In this document: positions 46,701-55,261 of the stretch, one piece after another
Position numbering within the stretch: the first letter of the stretch is position 1
Layout of the letters: the number at the start of each line of letters is the position of its first letter
From: Draconibacterium mangrovi_A
GTDB taxonomy: Bacteria > Bacteroidota > Bacteroidia > Bacteroidales > Prolixibacteraceae
Length of the DNA: 64,000 nt
Reading direction: 5' to 3'
Assembly (NCBI RefSeq): GCF_037646455.1
Contig: NZ_JBBIXN010000006.1
Location: 1-64,000 of the forward strand
Notes under the pieces: model-generated
What the model was told of the DNA's origin: nothing
Databases searched by the model: none
What the model saw: the letters and a program-made list of their open reading frames with translations, nothing else
Translations under genes and position numbers: made by a program

Positions 46701-46836
46701 CGGGAAGCGGTTCCCCGGCATCATCTGTAACAGTACCACTAACCGTAACATTTTGTGCCAAAGCCACAGAATGTACGAGTAAAAAGAGCAATAGCATTAA
46801 TACTACCTCTTTACAAAAAACACAGATTTTTTTCAT
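43771..46836 (-). CDS. susC-like: SusC-family TonB-dependent outer-membrane transporter
   Basis: The protein has 1021 residues with a signal peptide ending ALAQ. The carboxypeptidase-regulatory-like domain (about 30-110, VSGTVTDDAGEPLPGVTV) and LEEVVVIGYGTQRKEAVTGSV mark the SusC/RagA type. A plug (RIRGTRSLNASNDPLVVLDG, DASATAIYGSRGANGVILVTT) and a beta-barrel follow, with a terminal aromatic residue (NLTF). It imports oligosaccharides with TonB energy. It lies 60 bases downstream of GH67 and 31 bases before SusD. The usual outer-membrane protein end and full length indicate an intact gene. Confidence 0.96.
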   Translation of the reverse strand: MKKICVFCKEVVLMLLLFLLVHSVALAQNVTVSGTVTDDAGEPLPGVTVTIVGVTAVGTVTNIDGKYELEVPGDGQLDFRYVGFIQQIVDVNGRTTIDVTLQPDLVGLEEVVVIGYGTQRKEAVTGSVASVGGEQMREVPSSNFTQALQGRVAGVEMSQTSTKPGATMQIRIRGTRSLNASNDPLVVLDGIPFAGSIGDLNPNDIKSIDILKDASATAIYGSRGANGVILVTTNKGSKGQKATFSFNSYYGVKNAIEFPMMDGPEFAELRAVRGQYANSLEESDDISTNWQELLYRTGIVTSSDLGVSGGTQGGSYSFGVGYYKDEAVLPGQEYERISLRASLDQEIGKYVRVGFSSNNSFSISDGNNLGLYSTLSASPLIDPYNEDGTWKRTIKMPSDEQFLYSKEVIEGLGDKWIDQDKAYGTYNNIYGEFKIPGVEGLKYRANVGLNLRTVNGGNYTGQGVFSINPTTESTAAINNSINTNWAIENLLTYDRVFADKHSVNVVALYSAEENSYNSSYIAARDIPADHFQFYNLGRADGEITINPDYQGYSKSGLMSYMGRVMYSYDGRYMITATVRSDGSSRLADGKEWHTYPAVSVGWNLGDESFMQGISFINQLKLRAGYGQTSNQAVAPYATLGRLATRPYNFGEEFGVGYYVSELPNTDLGWEYSETVNLGLDFTLFDGRLSGTAEYYVTNTKDILLRLSLPPTAGVGSYMANIGETQNKGFELSLNGIIIDNLDGFTWEAGVNLYANRNKLVALASGQEKDEANWWFVGYPIDVIYDYKKVGLWQLGDEYMNVYEPGGNPGMIKVEYTGEYNEDGSPVRAIGAADRQPITLEPDLQGGFNTRLAYKGLDLNIVGAFKVGGKLISTLYSSSGYLNMMTGRRNNVKVDYWTPENYDAKYPAPEGLISNDNPKYGSTLGYFDASYLKIRTITLGYNFENIEWLKDKGISRLRLYASAQNPFVFFSPYHDESGMDPETNSFGNENAAVTGTYQRRLLTIGTNTPATKNYLFGINLTF

Positions 46837-46896
46837 AGTTAATAAATTTGATTGTTAGTCACTTTCTTATCAAAATAATGGTTCATATAGTTTATA

Positions 46897-49053
46897 TTAA
46901 TTGTGATGTGTCATATCGAATTTTAATTGCTTCAGCTTCTCCAACTGATGCACCGGTTTATCCAGTTCGACCGGTATTTCCTTTTCCGAGAATGTTTGGA
47001 AATACAACAAACAGGCATCGCGCCACCAAATGGCTTCTTTAACCTGAATATCAAATTTTTTACTTACCTCATCATAGCGTTGCTGATCAACGTATTTCGA
47101 CATATTTTTCCAGGTTGCCTTGAAAAGTTTAGCCTGATCAACTCCTTCGCTGTACTTGTAGCAGAGTTCATCCCAAAGTTCCCGGCCGTTGCTCATGGTA
47201 TAATCCCACGGAAGGTGATGAAACCACAGCAAATATTTATCGGGGCACAGTTGCGGATCGTCGAACATGATCTGTAATGGCTCGGCATATTGTTCAACAG
47301 CATTGCTCCCGGTTGACGAACGATTAAATCCGATTCCAAAATCGTCGGCTTTGTGGTAATATTTTGGCAGCCAGTCCGGACGCGCTCCGGGAATTTCGCA
47401 CCAAGGTTCCGGCCCGTAGTGATGGCTCCATCCCATCAGGTGGTGTAGCCCCAGCGGAGTCATGTAGTTAACTACCGCTTCGCGCGATTCCATCATCACA
47501 CGACTCATTTCGTGAATAAATCTTTTGTTTTGCGAAAAAGTCAATTCCAGCCATTCTTTGGCAATATCGCGTGCCGACAAACCGGGATCCCATGCCAAAC
47601 GGCCAAAAACATACCAGTTGGCTTGTGCAAAATGATGTCCACACCAGTTGGTGTCCTGTCCGATGTTGGCTACTCCGGCAATGGCCGTAACCGGGTCGTT
47701 GAAAATATCGCCATTGGTAATTCGGGCTATTGTTGTATTTCTGCCTTTTTGATAGGTATCTGTATCCAGAAATTCTTCGAATAAGGTGCCAAGAAAAGCC
47801 AGATGATCAGAGAATCCGAGGTATTCTTTGGTAATTTGCAATTCGGGAACCAGCGTGGTTTGTTCCATTGCACCAAAAAGCGGGCTAAAGGGCTCGCGGG
47901 GTTGAAAATCAACCGGCCCGTTCTTCACCTGTATCAATACATTGCTGCGGAATTTTCCATCAAGAGGTTTAAATTCGTTGTAAGCTTGTTTGGCCCTGTC
48001 ATCACCCGATGGATTGTATACAAATGCACGCCACATTACAATGCCTTTGTAAGGTTTTAATACATCGGCAAGCATATTTGCACCGTCGGCATGCGTTCGG
48101 CCGTAATCCTGCGGCCCGGGTTGTCCTTCGGAATTAGCTTTTACCAGGAATCCGCCGAAATCAGGTATCAGTTCATAAATCTCCTGAACTTTATTATCCC
48201 ACCAGTTTTTCACCTCCGTTTTTAAGGGATCAGAATCAGGTAATCCGCCCAATATTTTTGGAGAAGAAAAATTCACCGAAAGGTATACCCGCATTCCATA
48301 AGGACGAAGCGCATCAGCCACAACTTTAACCTTTTGCAGGAATTCTTCTTTTAGTATGTCGGGGCTGGCATTTACATTATTTAATACCGTACCGTTAATT
48401 CCAACAGAAGCATTGGCACGGGCATATTCAATAATACGCGGATTAAGTTTTTCGGGCAAATCATCCCATTTCCAAATTGAATGACCTGCATAGCCTCGTT
48501 CAACGGTACCATCCAAGTTATCCCAGTGGTTTAATATTCGCCGATCATAGGCCGGAGTTTCAATTATTGGAGTTGAAGTAAGTTCTTGTGGATTTGTGCG
48601 TAATACACTGAGAAAATGATATGTGCCGTACAAACACCCTAAATCGGTATTAGCAGCAACCACTGTCATGTCTTTTTCAGGGAGATATTTAATTATATAA
48701 CCTTCATTTCCTATTTCCTGAAAAGCTTCGGGATTGATTAACTCAGCAATAAAATCGTTTTTTATGGCACCAACACAGATGCTTCCGGCATCAGGTTCAG
48801 TCATAGAAGTGATTTCCTGATCAAATAAAATGCCCAGGCTGGATATAAGTTCTGAACGAATTAATGAAAAGGTGGGAGATTCTTCGGAAACAACCACAGA
48901 TGAGATTTGTGGTCCTTCATATTCTGCCGGCAACAAAAAATTGGCAAACCATAATTTCGAGCCGTCTTCATTATTACCTGCCAAAAGGTAATTGGTAAAT
49001 AACAGAAACAGTACAATAAAGACTTTTCTTTTCCGAAAAGAGTTCATCGACAT
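46897..49053 (-). CDS. GH67 alpha-glucuronidase
   Basis: The protein has 718 residues with a signal peptide (RKRKVFIVLFLLFTNYLLAG); the ATG two codons later (49047) is equally possible. GH67 signatures include NHWDNLDGTVERGYAGHSIW, GFLVKANSEGQPGPQDYGRTH, MWRAFVY, and HHLMGWSHHYGPEPW near the active-site face. The family removes 4-O-methyl-glucuronic acid from the non-reducing end of xylo-oligosaccharides. It is the first gene of the nine-gene xylan operon, read away from the divergent hybrid regulator, and supports glucuronoxylan as the substrate of the locus. Confidence 0.94.
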   Translation of the reverse strand: MSMNSFRKRKVFIVLFLLFTNYLLAGNNEDGSKLWFANFLLPAEYEGPQISSVVVSEESPTFSLIRSELISSLGILFDQEITSMTEPDAGSICVGAIKNDFIAELINPEAFQEIGNEGYIIKYLPEKDMTVVAANTDLGCLYGTYHFLSVLRTNPQELTSTPIIETPAYDRRILNHWDNLDGTVERGYAGHSIWKWDDLPEKLNPRIIEYARANASVGINGTVLNNVNASPDILKEEFLQKVKVVADALRPYGMRVYLSVNFSSPKILGGLPDSDPLKTEVKNWWDNKVQEIYELIPDFGGFLVKANSEGQPGPQDYGRTHADGANMLADVLKPYKGIVMWRAFVYNPSGDDRAKQAYNEFKPLDGKFRSNVLIQVKNGPVDFQPREPFSPLFGAMEQTTLVPELQITKEYLGFSDHLAFLGTLFEEFLDTDTYQKGRNTTIARITNGDIFNDPVTAIAGVANIGQDTNWCGHHFAQANWYVFGRLAWDPGLSARDIAKEWLELTFSQNKRFIHEMSRVMMESREAVVNYMTPLGLHHLMGWSHHYGPEPWCEIPGARPDWLPKYYHKADDFGIGFNRSSTGSNAVEQYAEPLQIMFDDPQLCPDKYLLWFHHLPWDYTMSNGRELWDELCYKYSEGVDQAKLFKATWKNMSKYVDQQRYDEVSKKFDIQVKEAIWWRDACLLYFQTFSEKEIPVELDKPVHQLEKLKQLKFDMTHHN

Positions 49054-49146
49054 AAATTTTAGGTTCGGATCGCTAGATCGCAGTTTTATTGATTAAATAA
49101 CTGTAGGTAAAGTTACGGCGAAGGGGAAAAAGTAGCCTAACTCTTC

Positions 49147-49216
49147 TGTAACAGGTATTTTTATGCCTGTTACATCGCTTTTCTGTTCGTTACATATTGT
49201 TTATGATAGGTTACAT
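49147..49216. promoter_or_regulatory. Candidate operator: GTTACAT direct repeats and inverted repeat
   Basis: Three GTTACAT copies start at 49169, 49189 and 49210, i.e. 20 and 21 bases apart, about two helical turns. The first copy is also the right arm of a perfect inverted repeat, TGTAACAGG (49147-49155) with CCTGTTACA (49166-49174). The site is midway between the divergent GH67 operon and the AraC-type hybrid regulator. Spacing and placement fit an AraC-family binding region; binding is inferred. Confidence 0.65.
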
Positions 49217-49271
49217 GCACCAAAATCTAAAACTAAATTGCTACCTTTAAGCCATGTTCAGATGTGGTAAT

Positions 49272-52200
49272 ATGAATATGAGAAATTTCATTTTCGCACT
49301 GGCTTGTTTGATTCTTTTGCCATCCCTCGCAAACGCACAAAGCAACAATTTTTTTGATTACAACGAAGGCTTATCAAACAGCTTAATAAACGCAATTCAC
49401 CAGGACCAAAAAGGATTTATCTGGGTGGCTACGGAAGATGGATTAAATCGTTTCGATGGCATTCATTTTAAAACATTTTTTGCAGCAGCCGACGATGACA
49501 ACTCGTTAAAAAACAACTTTGTTACGGCATTGGGCGAAGACAATAAGGGCAATCTTTTGGTCGGCCAGATCAACGGGCTACAGATCTATCACCCTGAAAG
49601 TGAATCGTTTACCGAAATTCCTCTTTACGTTTCCGATGAACGTATTCACCTTTACATAACATCAATTATTGTTTGTGCCAATCGCTACATCTGGATGACA
49701 ACTTCGGGTTACGGCCTTATTCGCCTGGATCAGACAACGGGACAGGTAGATTATAATGAATCGCTGAACAAACAACTTTGCAGCCCCTATTTAAGGGTAG
49801 TTTTTGAAGATTCGAATGGTGTACTTTGGATCGGCTCTGACAATGACGGGTTAAATGCGTACGACCCTGTAAGCGGAGAAATTCGCCTGTATACCGAATC
49901 GTCGGAAGATGGAAATGCCTTACCCAGCAATAATATTTCATCAATTTGTGAGGATGATCTCGGTTCGGTATATGTGGGCAGTTTAAAGGGAGGTTTGGTT
50001 CGAATAAACAAATCCGACGGGAAAGTGGAACCGATTCAATCGGATTTGCACGAGGAAAAGGAATTACCGGTAAAAAGTCTTTTGTTCGATTCGAAAAAAC
50101 GCCTCTGGGCTGGAACAGACGGTTTTGGACTAAAACGCCTGAATCCACAATCCGGGCTCCTGGAAAACTATTCACCAAACACCTCTCCTTTCGATTTCTC
50201 GAAAAGTAAAATACATTCCTTAATTGAAGATAACGGAGGAAACGTTTGGGCAAGTGTTTTTCAGAAAGGACTGTACCTTTTTCCGCAAGCCCCCGAGATT
50301 TTTCGTCACTACGGTTATCATGCTTTTGGCGATAACAGCATCGGCTCGAGTTGTGTTACTTCCATCGTTGGTATCGACAATCAGCTTTGGGTTGGAACAG
50401 ACGGCGATGGTGTTTACCGAATTGACCGATCTGATGAAAAGGTTCATCACCTGGTATTGAAAAACGAGAACGGTGAGATCGATGCCAATAACATTCTTAC
50501 CATTCAACACGGTAGCGACGATTATGTATGGCTGGGAACCTATTTTAACGGCCTGCTGCGATTCGATAAAAAAACCGGAAAAATTAAAGTATACAAACAC
50601 GATCCCGAAAATGACAACAGCGTGTGCAGCGATAACATTATCAGCATCGTTGAAGACCGGTCAGGAATACTTTGGCTGGGAACCCTGGGTGGAGGCATTT
50701 GCCGCTTCGATCCGAAAACTGACACATTTCGGCAGGGAATGACCGACAATGAAAAATTGAACAGCCAAATTCCCAAATGGGTCAATACCATTTTCATCGA
50801 TCGTAAACAAAACTTCTGGATAGGAACCTATGTGGGCTTATTTTATTTTGACCCTCAACAAGAAAAGTTACGTCATTTTAATACGGCCAACGGAAATCTG
50901 AATCACAATACCGTACTTACAGTTCAATCGGATCATAACGGAAATATATGGGCGGGCACATACAACGGACTGGTAAAAATTAATGTAAACTCACTTGAAA
51001 CGAGGTTCTACGATACAGGAGACGGATTGTGCAACAATGTGGTAAGCGCCATTAATGAAGACGAATTTGGCAAGATTTGGATAAGTACGCACAATGGGCT
51101 TTCGCGTTTTGACCCAAATAACAGCACGTTTACCAATTATTATGCTTACGACGGTATTCAGGCCAATGAGTTTTACCGGAACGCCACTTACAGAAGCGAA
51201 AAAAACGAATTGTTTTTTGGCGGAATTAACGGCATGACGGAAATTAAACGAAATTACCTCGACTATACCCGTAGAATTCGCGATGTTCTGTTAACCGAGT
51301 TTAGCCGTTTCAATAAACCTGTTGAAATTGGAGATAAATCAGGAAAACATATTATTCTGAACAAATCAATCGTTATCGCTGATACCGTTCTGCTGCACGA
51401 AAAAGACAATGTTTTTTCCATTGGATTTACTTCCGGGGAATTAGCCAATCAATCCCGAATATCGTACGAATACATGATGGAAGGATTTGATGAGAACTGG
51501 ATAAAAACCACCTCGCTAAACCGGCGGGCCACTTATACCAACCTCAATTACGGCACCTACCTGTTTAAAGTCAGGGGCGCCGATAAAGGACTTTATTCCG
51601 ATCCCCGTGAGCTTACCATTATCATTTACCCAAGCTGGTACAAAACCACATTGGCCAAAGTTTTATGGACAGTACTTTTCGTCCTATTATTTTTAGGTAT
51701 CATCACCCTTTACCAGGAAATGATCAAAAGACGGCATTTAGAGAAAATGAATGAGATGAAAATGCAGTTCTTCATCAATATCTCGCATGAAATTAAAACA
51801 CCGCTGTCTCTGATCATCGATCCGATTGAAAAACTGATGTTACAAAAAACCGACGAAAAAACCTCACGTCTGTATCAAATTATAGATCAGAATGCGCACC
51901 GGATTTCGCGTTTGGTGAATCAGCTAATGGATGTTAGACGTATCGATAAAGGAGTTATTCTTGTGAAATTTCAAAAAACCAATCTCTACAACTTTATTCT
52001 CGAAATTGCACAGTCGTACGAAATACTAGCCACTGAAAAGAACATCAATTTTAATATTCACGCGTCCGATGAATCGATTGAGGTTTGGATCGATCCGTTG
52101 AATTTTGAAAAGGTGATTCTTAACCTGTTGTCCAATGCCTTTAAATTTACGCCGGCAAATGGCACTATCGATCTGAACATAAACAGCACGGTTATGAAAA

Positions 52201-53351
52201 CCGAGGACAAGAATTTTGTAGATGCGGTAAAGATAACGGTGAGTGATAGCGGCATTGGAATAAAAGAAAATGACCTCGAACGTATTTTTAATCGGTTCTA
52301 CCAGGTAGAATCGAAAGATCCAAGCCACCGAGGCGGAACAGGAGTTGGGCTTCACTTATCCAGAGCTCTGGTCAATCTGCACAAAGGCACTTTAACCGCC
52401 GAGAACAGAAACGATGGCCCCGGGTCGCGATTTATTATTGAACTGCCACTTGGTAATGCCCACCTACCCGCTGAAGATCTGGTTAGCAGCGAAAATATAC
52501 TACCTGCACCGATAAACCGTCTGCACCGGAATTTCTTCCCCGACTTATCGCAACTAACATCAAAAAACGGTAAGCGCATAAAAAAACTCAACAAAATTCT
52601 TGTGGTGGACGATGAGCAGGAAATACGCGATTATCTGGTGAATGAATTTTCTGATAAATACCATGTGATCAGCGCAGCCGATGGCAAACATGCCTTTGAA
52701 TTGCTGATGGAGGAAAAACCCTGCCTGGTGATAACTGACATTATGATGCCCGAAATGGATGGAATAACCCTCTGCAAAAAAATAAAAAGTAACCTGCAAA
52801 CCAGCCATATTCCGGTGGTTTTGTTAACCGCATTGTCGAAAGATGAAAATCGGGCGGAAGGCATAGAAACCGGTGCTGATATGTACGTAGTTAAACCGTT
52901 TAGCAGCGATTTTCTCAAAAAAATTGTCAGTAATATTCTTGAAAACAGAAGAAAAGTTTTTGAGCAGCTTAAATCCGAAAACGGGCAGTTTGATGTGGAA
53001 CAGATCGAGTTGAAATCACACGATGAAATTTTGATGGAAAAAGTAATGACCATCATAAAAGACAACATCTCGAACGAGAAACTGAATGTGGAAATGCTTG
53101 CCGACGGTGTTGGCATCAGCCGGGTGCACATGCACCGTAAACTTAAAGAACTCACCAATCAGTCGGCACGCGATTTTATTCGTAATATCCGAATGAAACA
53201 GGCAACTTACCTGCTTACCAACAAAGACCTAAGTGTTAGTGAAGTGGCCTTCTCGCTGGGGTATTCCAACCTTTCGCACTTTAGTAATTCGTTTAAAAGC
53301 TATTATGGCGTATCACCCACCGAATTTGCCCATAAACAACGTGCAGATTAA
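49272..53351 (+). CDS. Hybrid two-component system sensor-regulator (AraC output), xylan locus regulator
   Basis: The protein has 1359 residues from the ATG at 49272, chosen as the start of a signal peptide (MRNFIFALACLILLPSLANAQ); an earlier in-frame ATG at 49254 is possible. The periplasmic part has repeated Reg_prop propeller blades (GFIWVATEDGLNRFDG, VLWIGSDNDGLNAYD, etc.) and a Y_Y_Y domain (FSIGFTSGEL, TTYTNLNYGTYLFKV-like). A transmembrane segment lies at about 793-815. His839 in NISHEIKTP starts the kinase; an ATPase domain with DSGIGI and GGTGVGLHL follows. The receiver has phospho-acceptor Asp1156 (ITDIMMPEMDG), and an AraC helix-turn-helix ends the protein. Such regulators sense oligosaccharides directly and activate the adjacent locus. 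Confidence 0.94.
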   Translation: MNMRNFIFALACLILLPSLANAQSNNFFDYNEGLSNSLINAIHQDQKGFIWVATEDGLNRFDGIHFKTFFAAADDDNSLKNNFVTALGEDNKGNLLVGQINGLQIYHPESESFTEIPLYVSDERIHLYITSIIVCANRYIWMTTSGYGLIRLDQTTGQVDYNESLNKQLCSPYLRVVFEDSNGVLWIGSDNDGLNAYDPVSGEIRLYTESSEDGNALPSNNISSICEDDLGSVYVGSLKGGLVRINKSDGKVEPIQSDLHEEKELPVKSLLFDSKKRLWAGTDGFGLKRLNPQSGLLENYSPNTSPFDFSKSKIHSLIEDNGGNVWASVFQKGLYLFPQAPEIFRHYGYHAFGDNSIGSSCVTSIVGIDNQLWVGTDGDGVYRIDRSDEKVHHLVLKNENGEIDANNILTIQHGSDDYVWLGTYFNGLLRFDKKTGKIKVYKHDPENDNSVCSDNIISIVEDRSGILWLGTLGGGICRFDPKTDTFRQGMTDNEKLNSQIPKWVNTIFIDRKQNFWIGTYVGLFYFDPQQEKLRHFNTANGNLNHNTVLTVQSDHNGNIWAGTYNGLVKINVNSLETRFYDTGDGLCNNVVSAINEDEFGKIWISTHNGLSRFDPNNSTFTNYYAYDGIQANEFYRNATYRSEKNELFFGGINGMTEIKRNYLDYTRRIRDVLLTEFSRFNKPVEIGDKSGKHIILNKSIVIADTVLLHEKDNVFSIGFTSGELANQSRISYEYMMEGFDENWIKTTSLNRRATYTNLNYGTYLFKVRGADKGLYSDPRELTIIIYPSWYKTTLAKVLWTVLFVLLFLGIITLYQEMIKRRHLEKMNEMKMQFFINISHEIKTPLSLIIDPIEKLMLQKTDEKTSRLYQIIDQNAHRISRLVNQLMDVRRIDKGVILVKFQKTNLYNFILEIAQSYEILATEKNINFNIHASDESIEVWIDPLNFEKVILNLLSNAFKFTPANGTIDLNINSTVMKTEDKNFVDAVKITVSDSGIGIKENDLERIFNRFYQVESKDPSHRGGTGVGLHLSRALVNLHKGTLTAENRNDGPGSRFIIELPLGNAHLPAEDLVSSENILPAPINRLHRNFFPDLSQLTSKNGKRIKKLNKILVVDDEQEIRDYLVNEFSDKYHVISAADGKHAFELLMEEKPCLVITDIMMPEMDGITLCKKIKSNLQTSHIPVVLLTALSKDENRAEGIETGADMYVVKPFSSDFLKKIVSNILENRRKVFEQLKSENGQFDVEQIELKSHDEILMEKVMTIIKDNISNEKLNVEMLADGVGISRVHMHRKLKELTNQSARDFIRNIRMKQATYLLTNKDLSVSEVAFSLGYSNLSHFSNSFKSYYGVSPTEFAHKQRAD

Positions 53352-54967
53352 TTTCTAATTACCAATGTTTTTACAGAACTGGGACTCAATGTAAAATTCA
53401 CTTCAGAGTTCGTAGCAGCCAGTTCCTCTTTTCCCCGGTTCTGAGAAAGCGATGTGGTATAAGTCGTTGCTGTTGAAAAACCATCAGGCAATTTAAAACT
53501 CATCTCAGCCGATTCAGTATCAGAAGCATTTACAAGAACCAATATTATTTCGTTTTCACCTTTGTAAGCAGTCACTGTAATACTTGCAGAAGCATTTTCC
53601 AATTGCGCATCAATACGCTCATACCCCGGCCTGATAAACTTTGAAAACTGCGACATGGCATAACCTCTTTTCAGAATAGTCCCACGGCTCGTTCCTTTTT
53701 CGCCATCACCCAAAAATGAATAATAGCGACGGATGTACCACCAAATGTAAGCGTTCCAGCTAAACTCCATGGCCGATTGTATTTCCGTGATCATCTCCAT
53801 GGTTTCGTCCCAGATTATTTTCGGATCAGTATCAGCCGTCCAGTTGTCCGGATTATTTCCGCTATCCAGATTTAACAGGTGTTCCGTCATCCAGAGTTCT
53901 TTTCCATTTTGTGCCGCCAGCGGATAGGGAGTCAGTCCCGATCCATACAGGTGACCACCAACAATATCGAGATTCTGCTCAGCAACCGGATCATTCAGAA
54001 TATCATCGGTGTAGGAATGTTTTGAATTCAGCGATTCGGCCGCCATTACTTTAGCTCCCTGAATGGTGCCGGCGTAATTTCTTACAAAGTCAAACATTTC
54101 TTCCGGCGTATACTCGCAGCCTTCATACGAAGCAGCCCAGTCCGGTTCGTTTTGAATAGATACCACATCGATTTTAGCTCCATTCTCGTCCATGAATTGT
54201 ATAAATTCGTTGATATATCCGGCAAAATCGCTGTAATGTTCCTTCAGCAGCGATCCACCACCATTGGTGCTGTTGTTGCTTTTCCATTCGGCCGGCGGCG
54301 ACCAGGGCGAAGCCAGCACTTTTACGCCCCGCTCATTCGCTCCTTTAATGCTGTTTACCAATCCGGCCCAGTCGTTCTTGATGGAAGAAAGGCGCACACG
54401 ATACAATGAAAGTCCGAGTCCGTCATTGTCGGTACTGAATGCCAGATCCATTTCTGCAGAGGTGAGGTAATCCGTTCCCCAGATCATGTTAGCTCCACCA
54501 AAACCGGAAATGGTTTGATATGTAACTTCGGGATCGATAACAACAGAATTCTTGGGAATGGGTTTGCCTTCCTGTGCAATGATAACGGTGTCTGTGATAT
54601 TTTCGCTTAGTGACTTTAATACAATTTGCTGACGATTTACGGTAGAAGTGCGATTTGTATTGTAATACACAGTTACAGTGGTTCGTGTGGTTTCACCATC
54701 AACCGCACCCGAACGAGCCGGTGTAACCGCGCTAATAAATTCCTTCCCTTCAATAGCGTCTTCGGCTTTAATGCTCCATTCTGTATACGCCCATTCCACT
54801 TCAATTTCGAAAGAACTGCCTTCATACGAAAGTTCCGATGTAGGAATAGTCGACTGAACAAACGAAAGTGAGGCCGTAACCGTGGGTTCATCTTCTTTGC
54901 TGCAGGAAAAAAGAACGGCTGAGATGACTCCAAATGCCAGAAATAGTTTTCTGTGAAATGTTTTCAT
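53348..54967 (-). CDS. GH30-family (GH30_8-like) xylanase lipoprotein with BACON-like domain
   Basis: The protein has 539 residues from the ATG at 54967, where a lipoprotein signal begins (lipobox LFSC, Cys22); the earlier in-frame ATG at 54994 adds nine residues. Residues of about 30-135 look like a BACON/Ig-like domain (STIPTSELSYEGSSFEIEVE, RQQIVLKSLSENITDTVII). The catalytic part contains the GFGGANMIW start, acid/base Glu in SIQNEPDW and nucleophile Glu in LWMTEHLL; the AYIWWYIRRYYSFLG motif is typical of glucuronoxylan-type GH30. It probably cleaves xylan next to glucuronic acid branches; the subfamily is inferred. It is convergent with the regulator gene and overlaps its end by four bases. 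Confidence 0.87.
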   Translation of the reverse strand: MKTFHRKLFLAFGVISAVLFSCSKEDEPTVTASLSFVQSTIPTSELSYEGSSFEIEVEWAYTEWSIKAEDAIEGKEFISAVTPARSGAVDGETTRTTVTVYYNTNRTSTVNRQQIVLKSLSENITDTVIIAQEGKPIPKNSVVIDPEVTYQTISGFGGANMIWGTDYLTSAEMDLAFSTDNDGLGLSLYRVRLSSIKNDWAGLVNSIKGANERGVKVLASPWSPPAEWKSNNSTNGGGSLLKEHYSDFAGYINEFIQFMDENGAKIDVVSIQNEPDWAASYEGCEYTPEEMFDFVRNYAGTIQGAKVMAAESLNSKHSYTDDILNDPVAEQNLDIVGGHLYGSGLTPYPLAAQNGKELWMTEHLLNLDSGNNPDNWTADTDPKIIWDETMEMITEIQSAMEFSWNAYIWWYIRRYYSFLGDGEKGTSRGTILKRGYAMSQFSKFIRPGYERIDAQLENASASITVTAYKGENEIILVLVNASDTESAEMSFKLPDGFSTATTYTTSLSQNRGKEELAATNSEVNFTLSPSSVKTLVIRN

Positions 54968-55136
54968 AGTCAAGTTTGAATGTAAAAAGTACAATTAGAT
55001 GCTAAAACTAATGGATATTTTTTAATCTATTGTATGATTTAAGTTGTGAGCTTTAATGTCAAGAAGAATAGAATTATTTTTAACAAGCGATAATAATATT
55101 TTCACCTCAACAGAAATACTTATGCTATTTTTTTAA

Positions 55137-55144
55137 TATGTTTG
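55137..55144 (+). promoter_or_regulatory. Possible -7 box upstream of the GH95 operon
   Basis: TATGTTTG matches TAnnTTTG, 117 bases before the GH95 start, in a very AT-rich region shared with the divergent GH30 gene. There is no clear -33 box and no copy of the GTTACAT repeat here. In such AT-rich DNA a chance match is possible. Confidence 0.3.
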
Positions 55145-55261
55145 AAATTATTTCAGAATATTATCCATTACTTATAAATTTCAACACTATCAAATTCCAA
55201 TTGCTTATTTCGTTGCGATCATAGGAATTAGTACATTGAAAAATCAGATAAAACTAAATCG

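Noticed and set aside
49254..49271. Upstream start for the hybrid regulator
   Set aside because: It adds MFRCGN before a complete signal peptide; the start at 49272 is simpler, although the longer form cannot be excluded.
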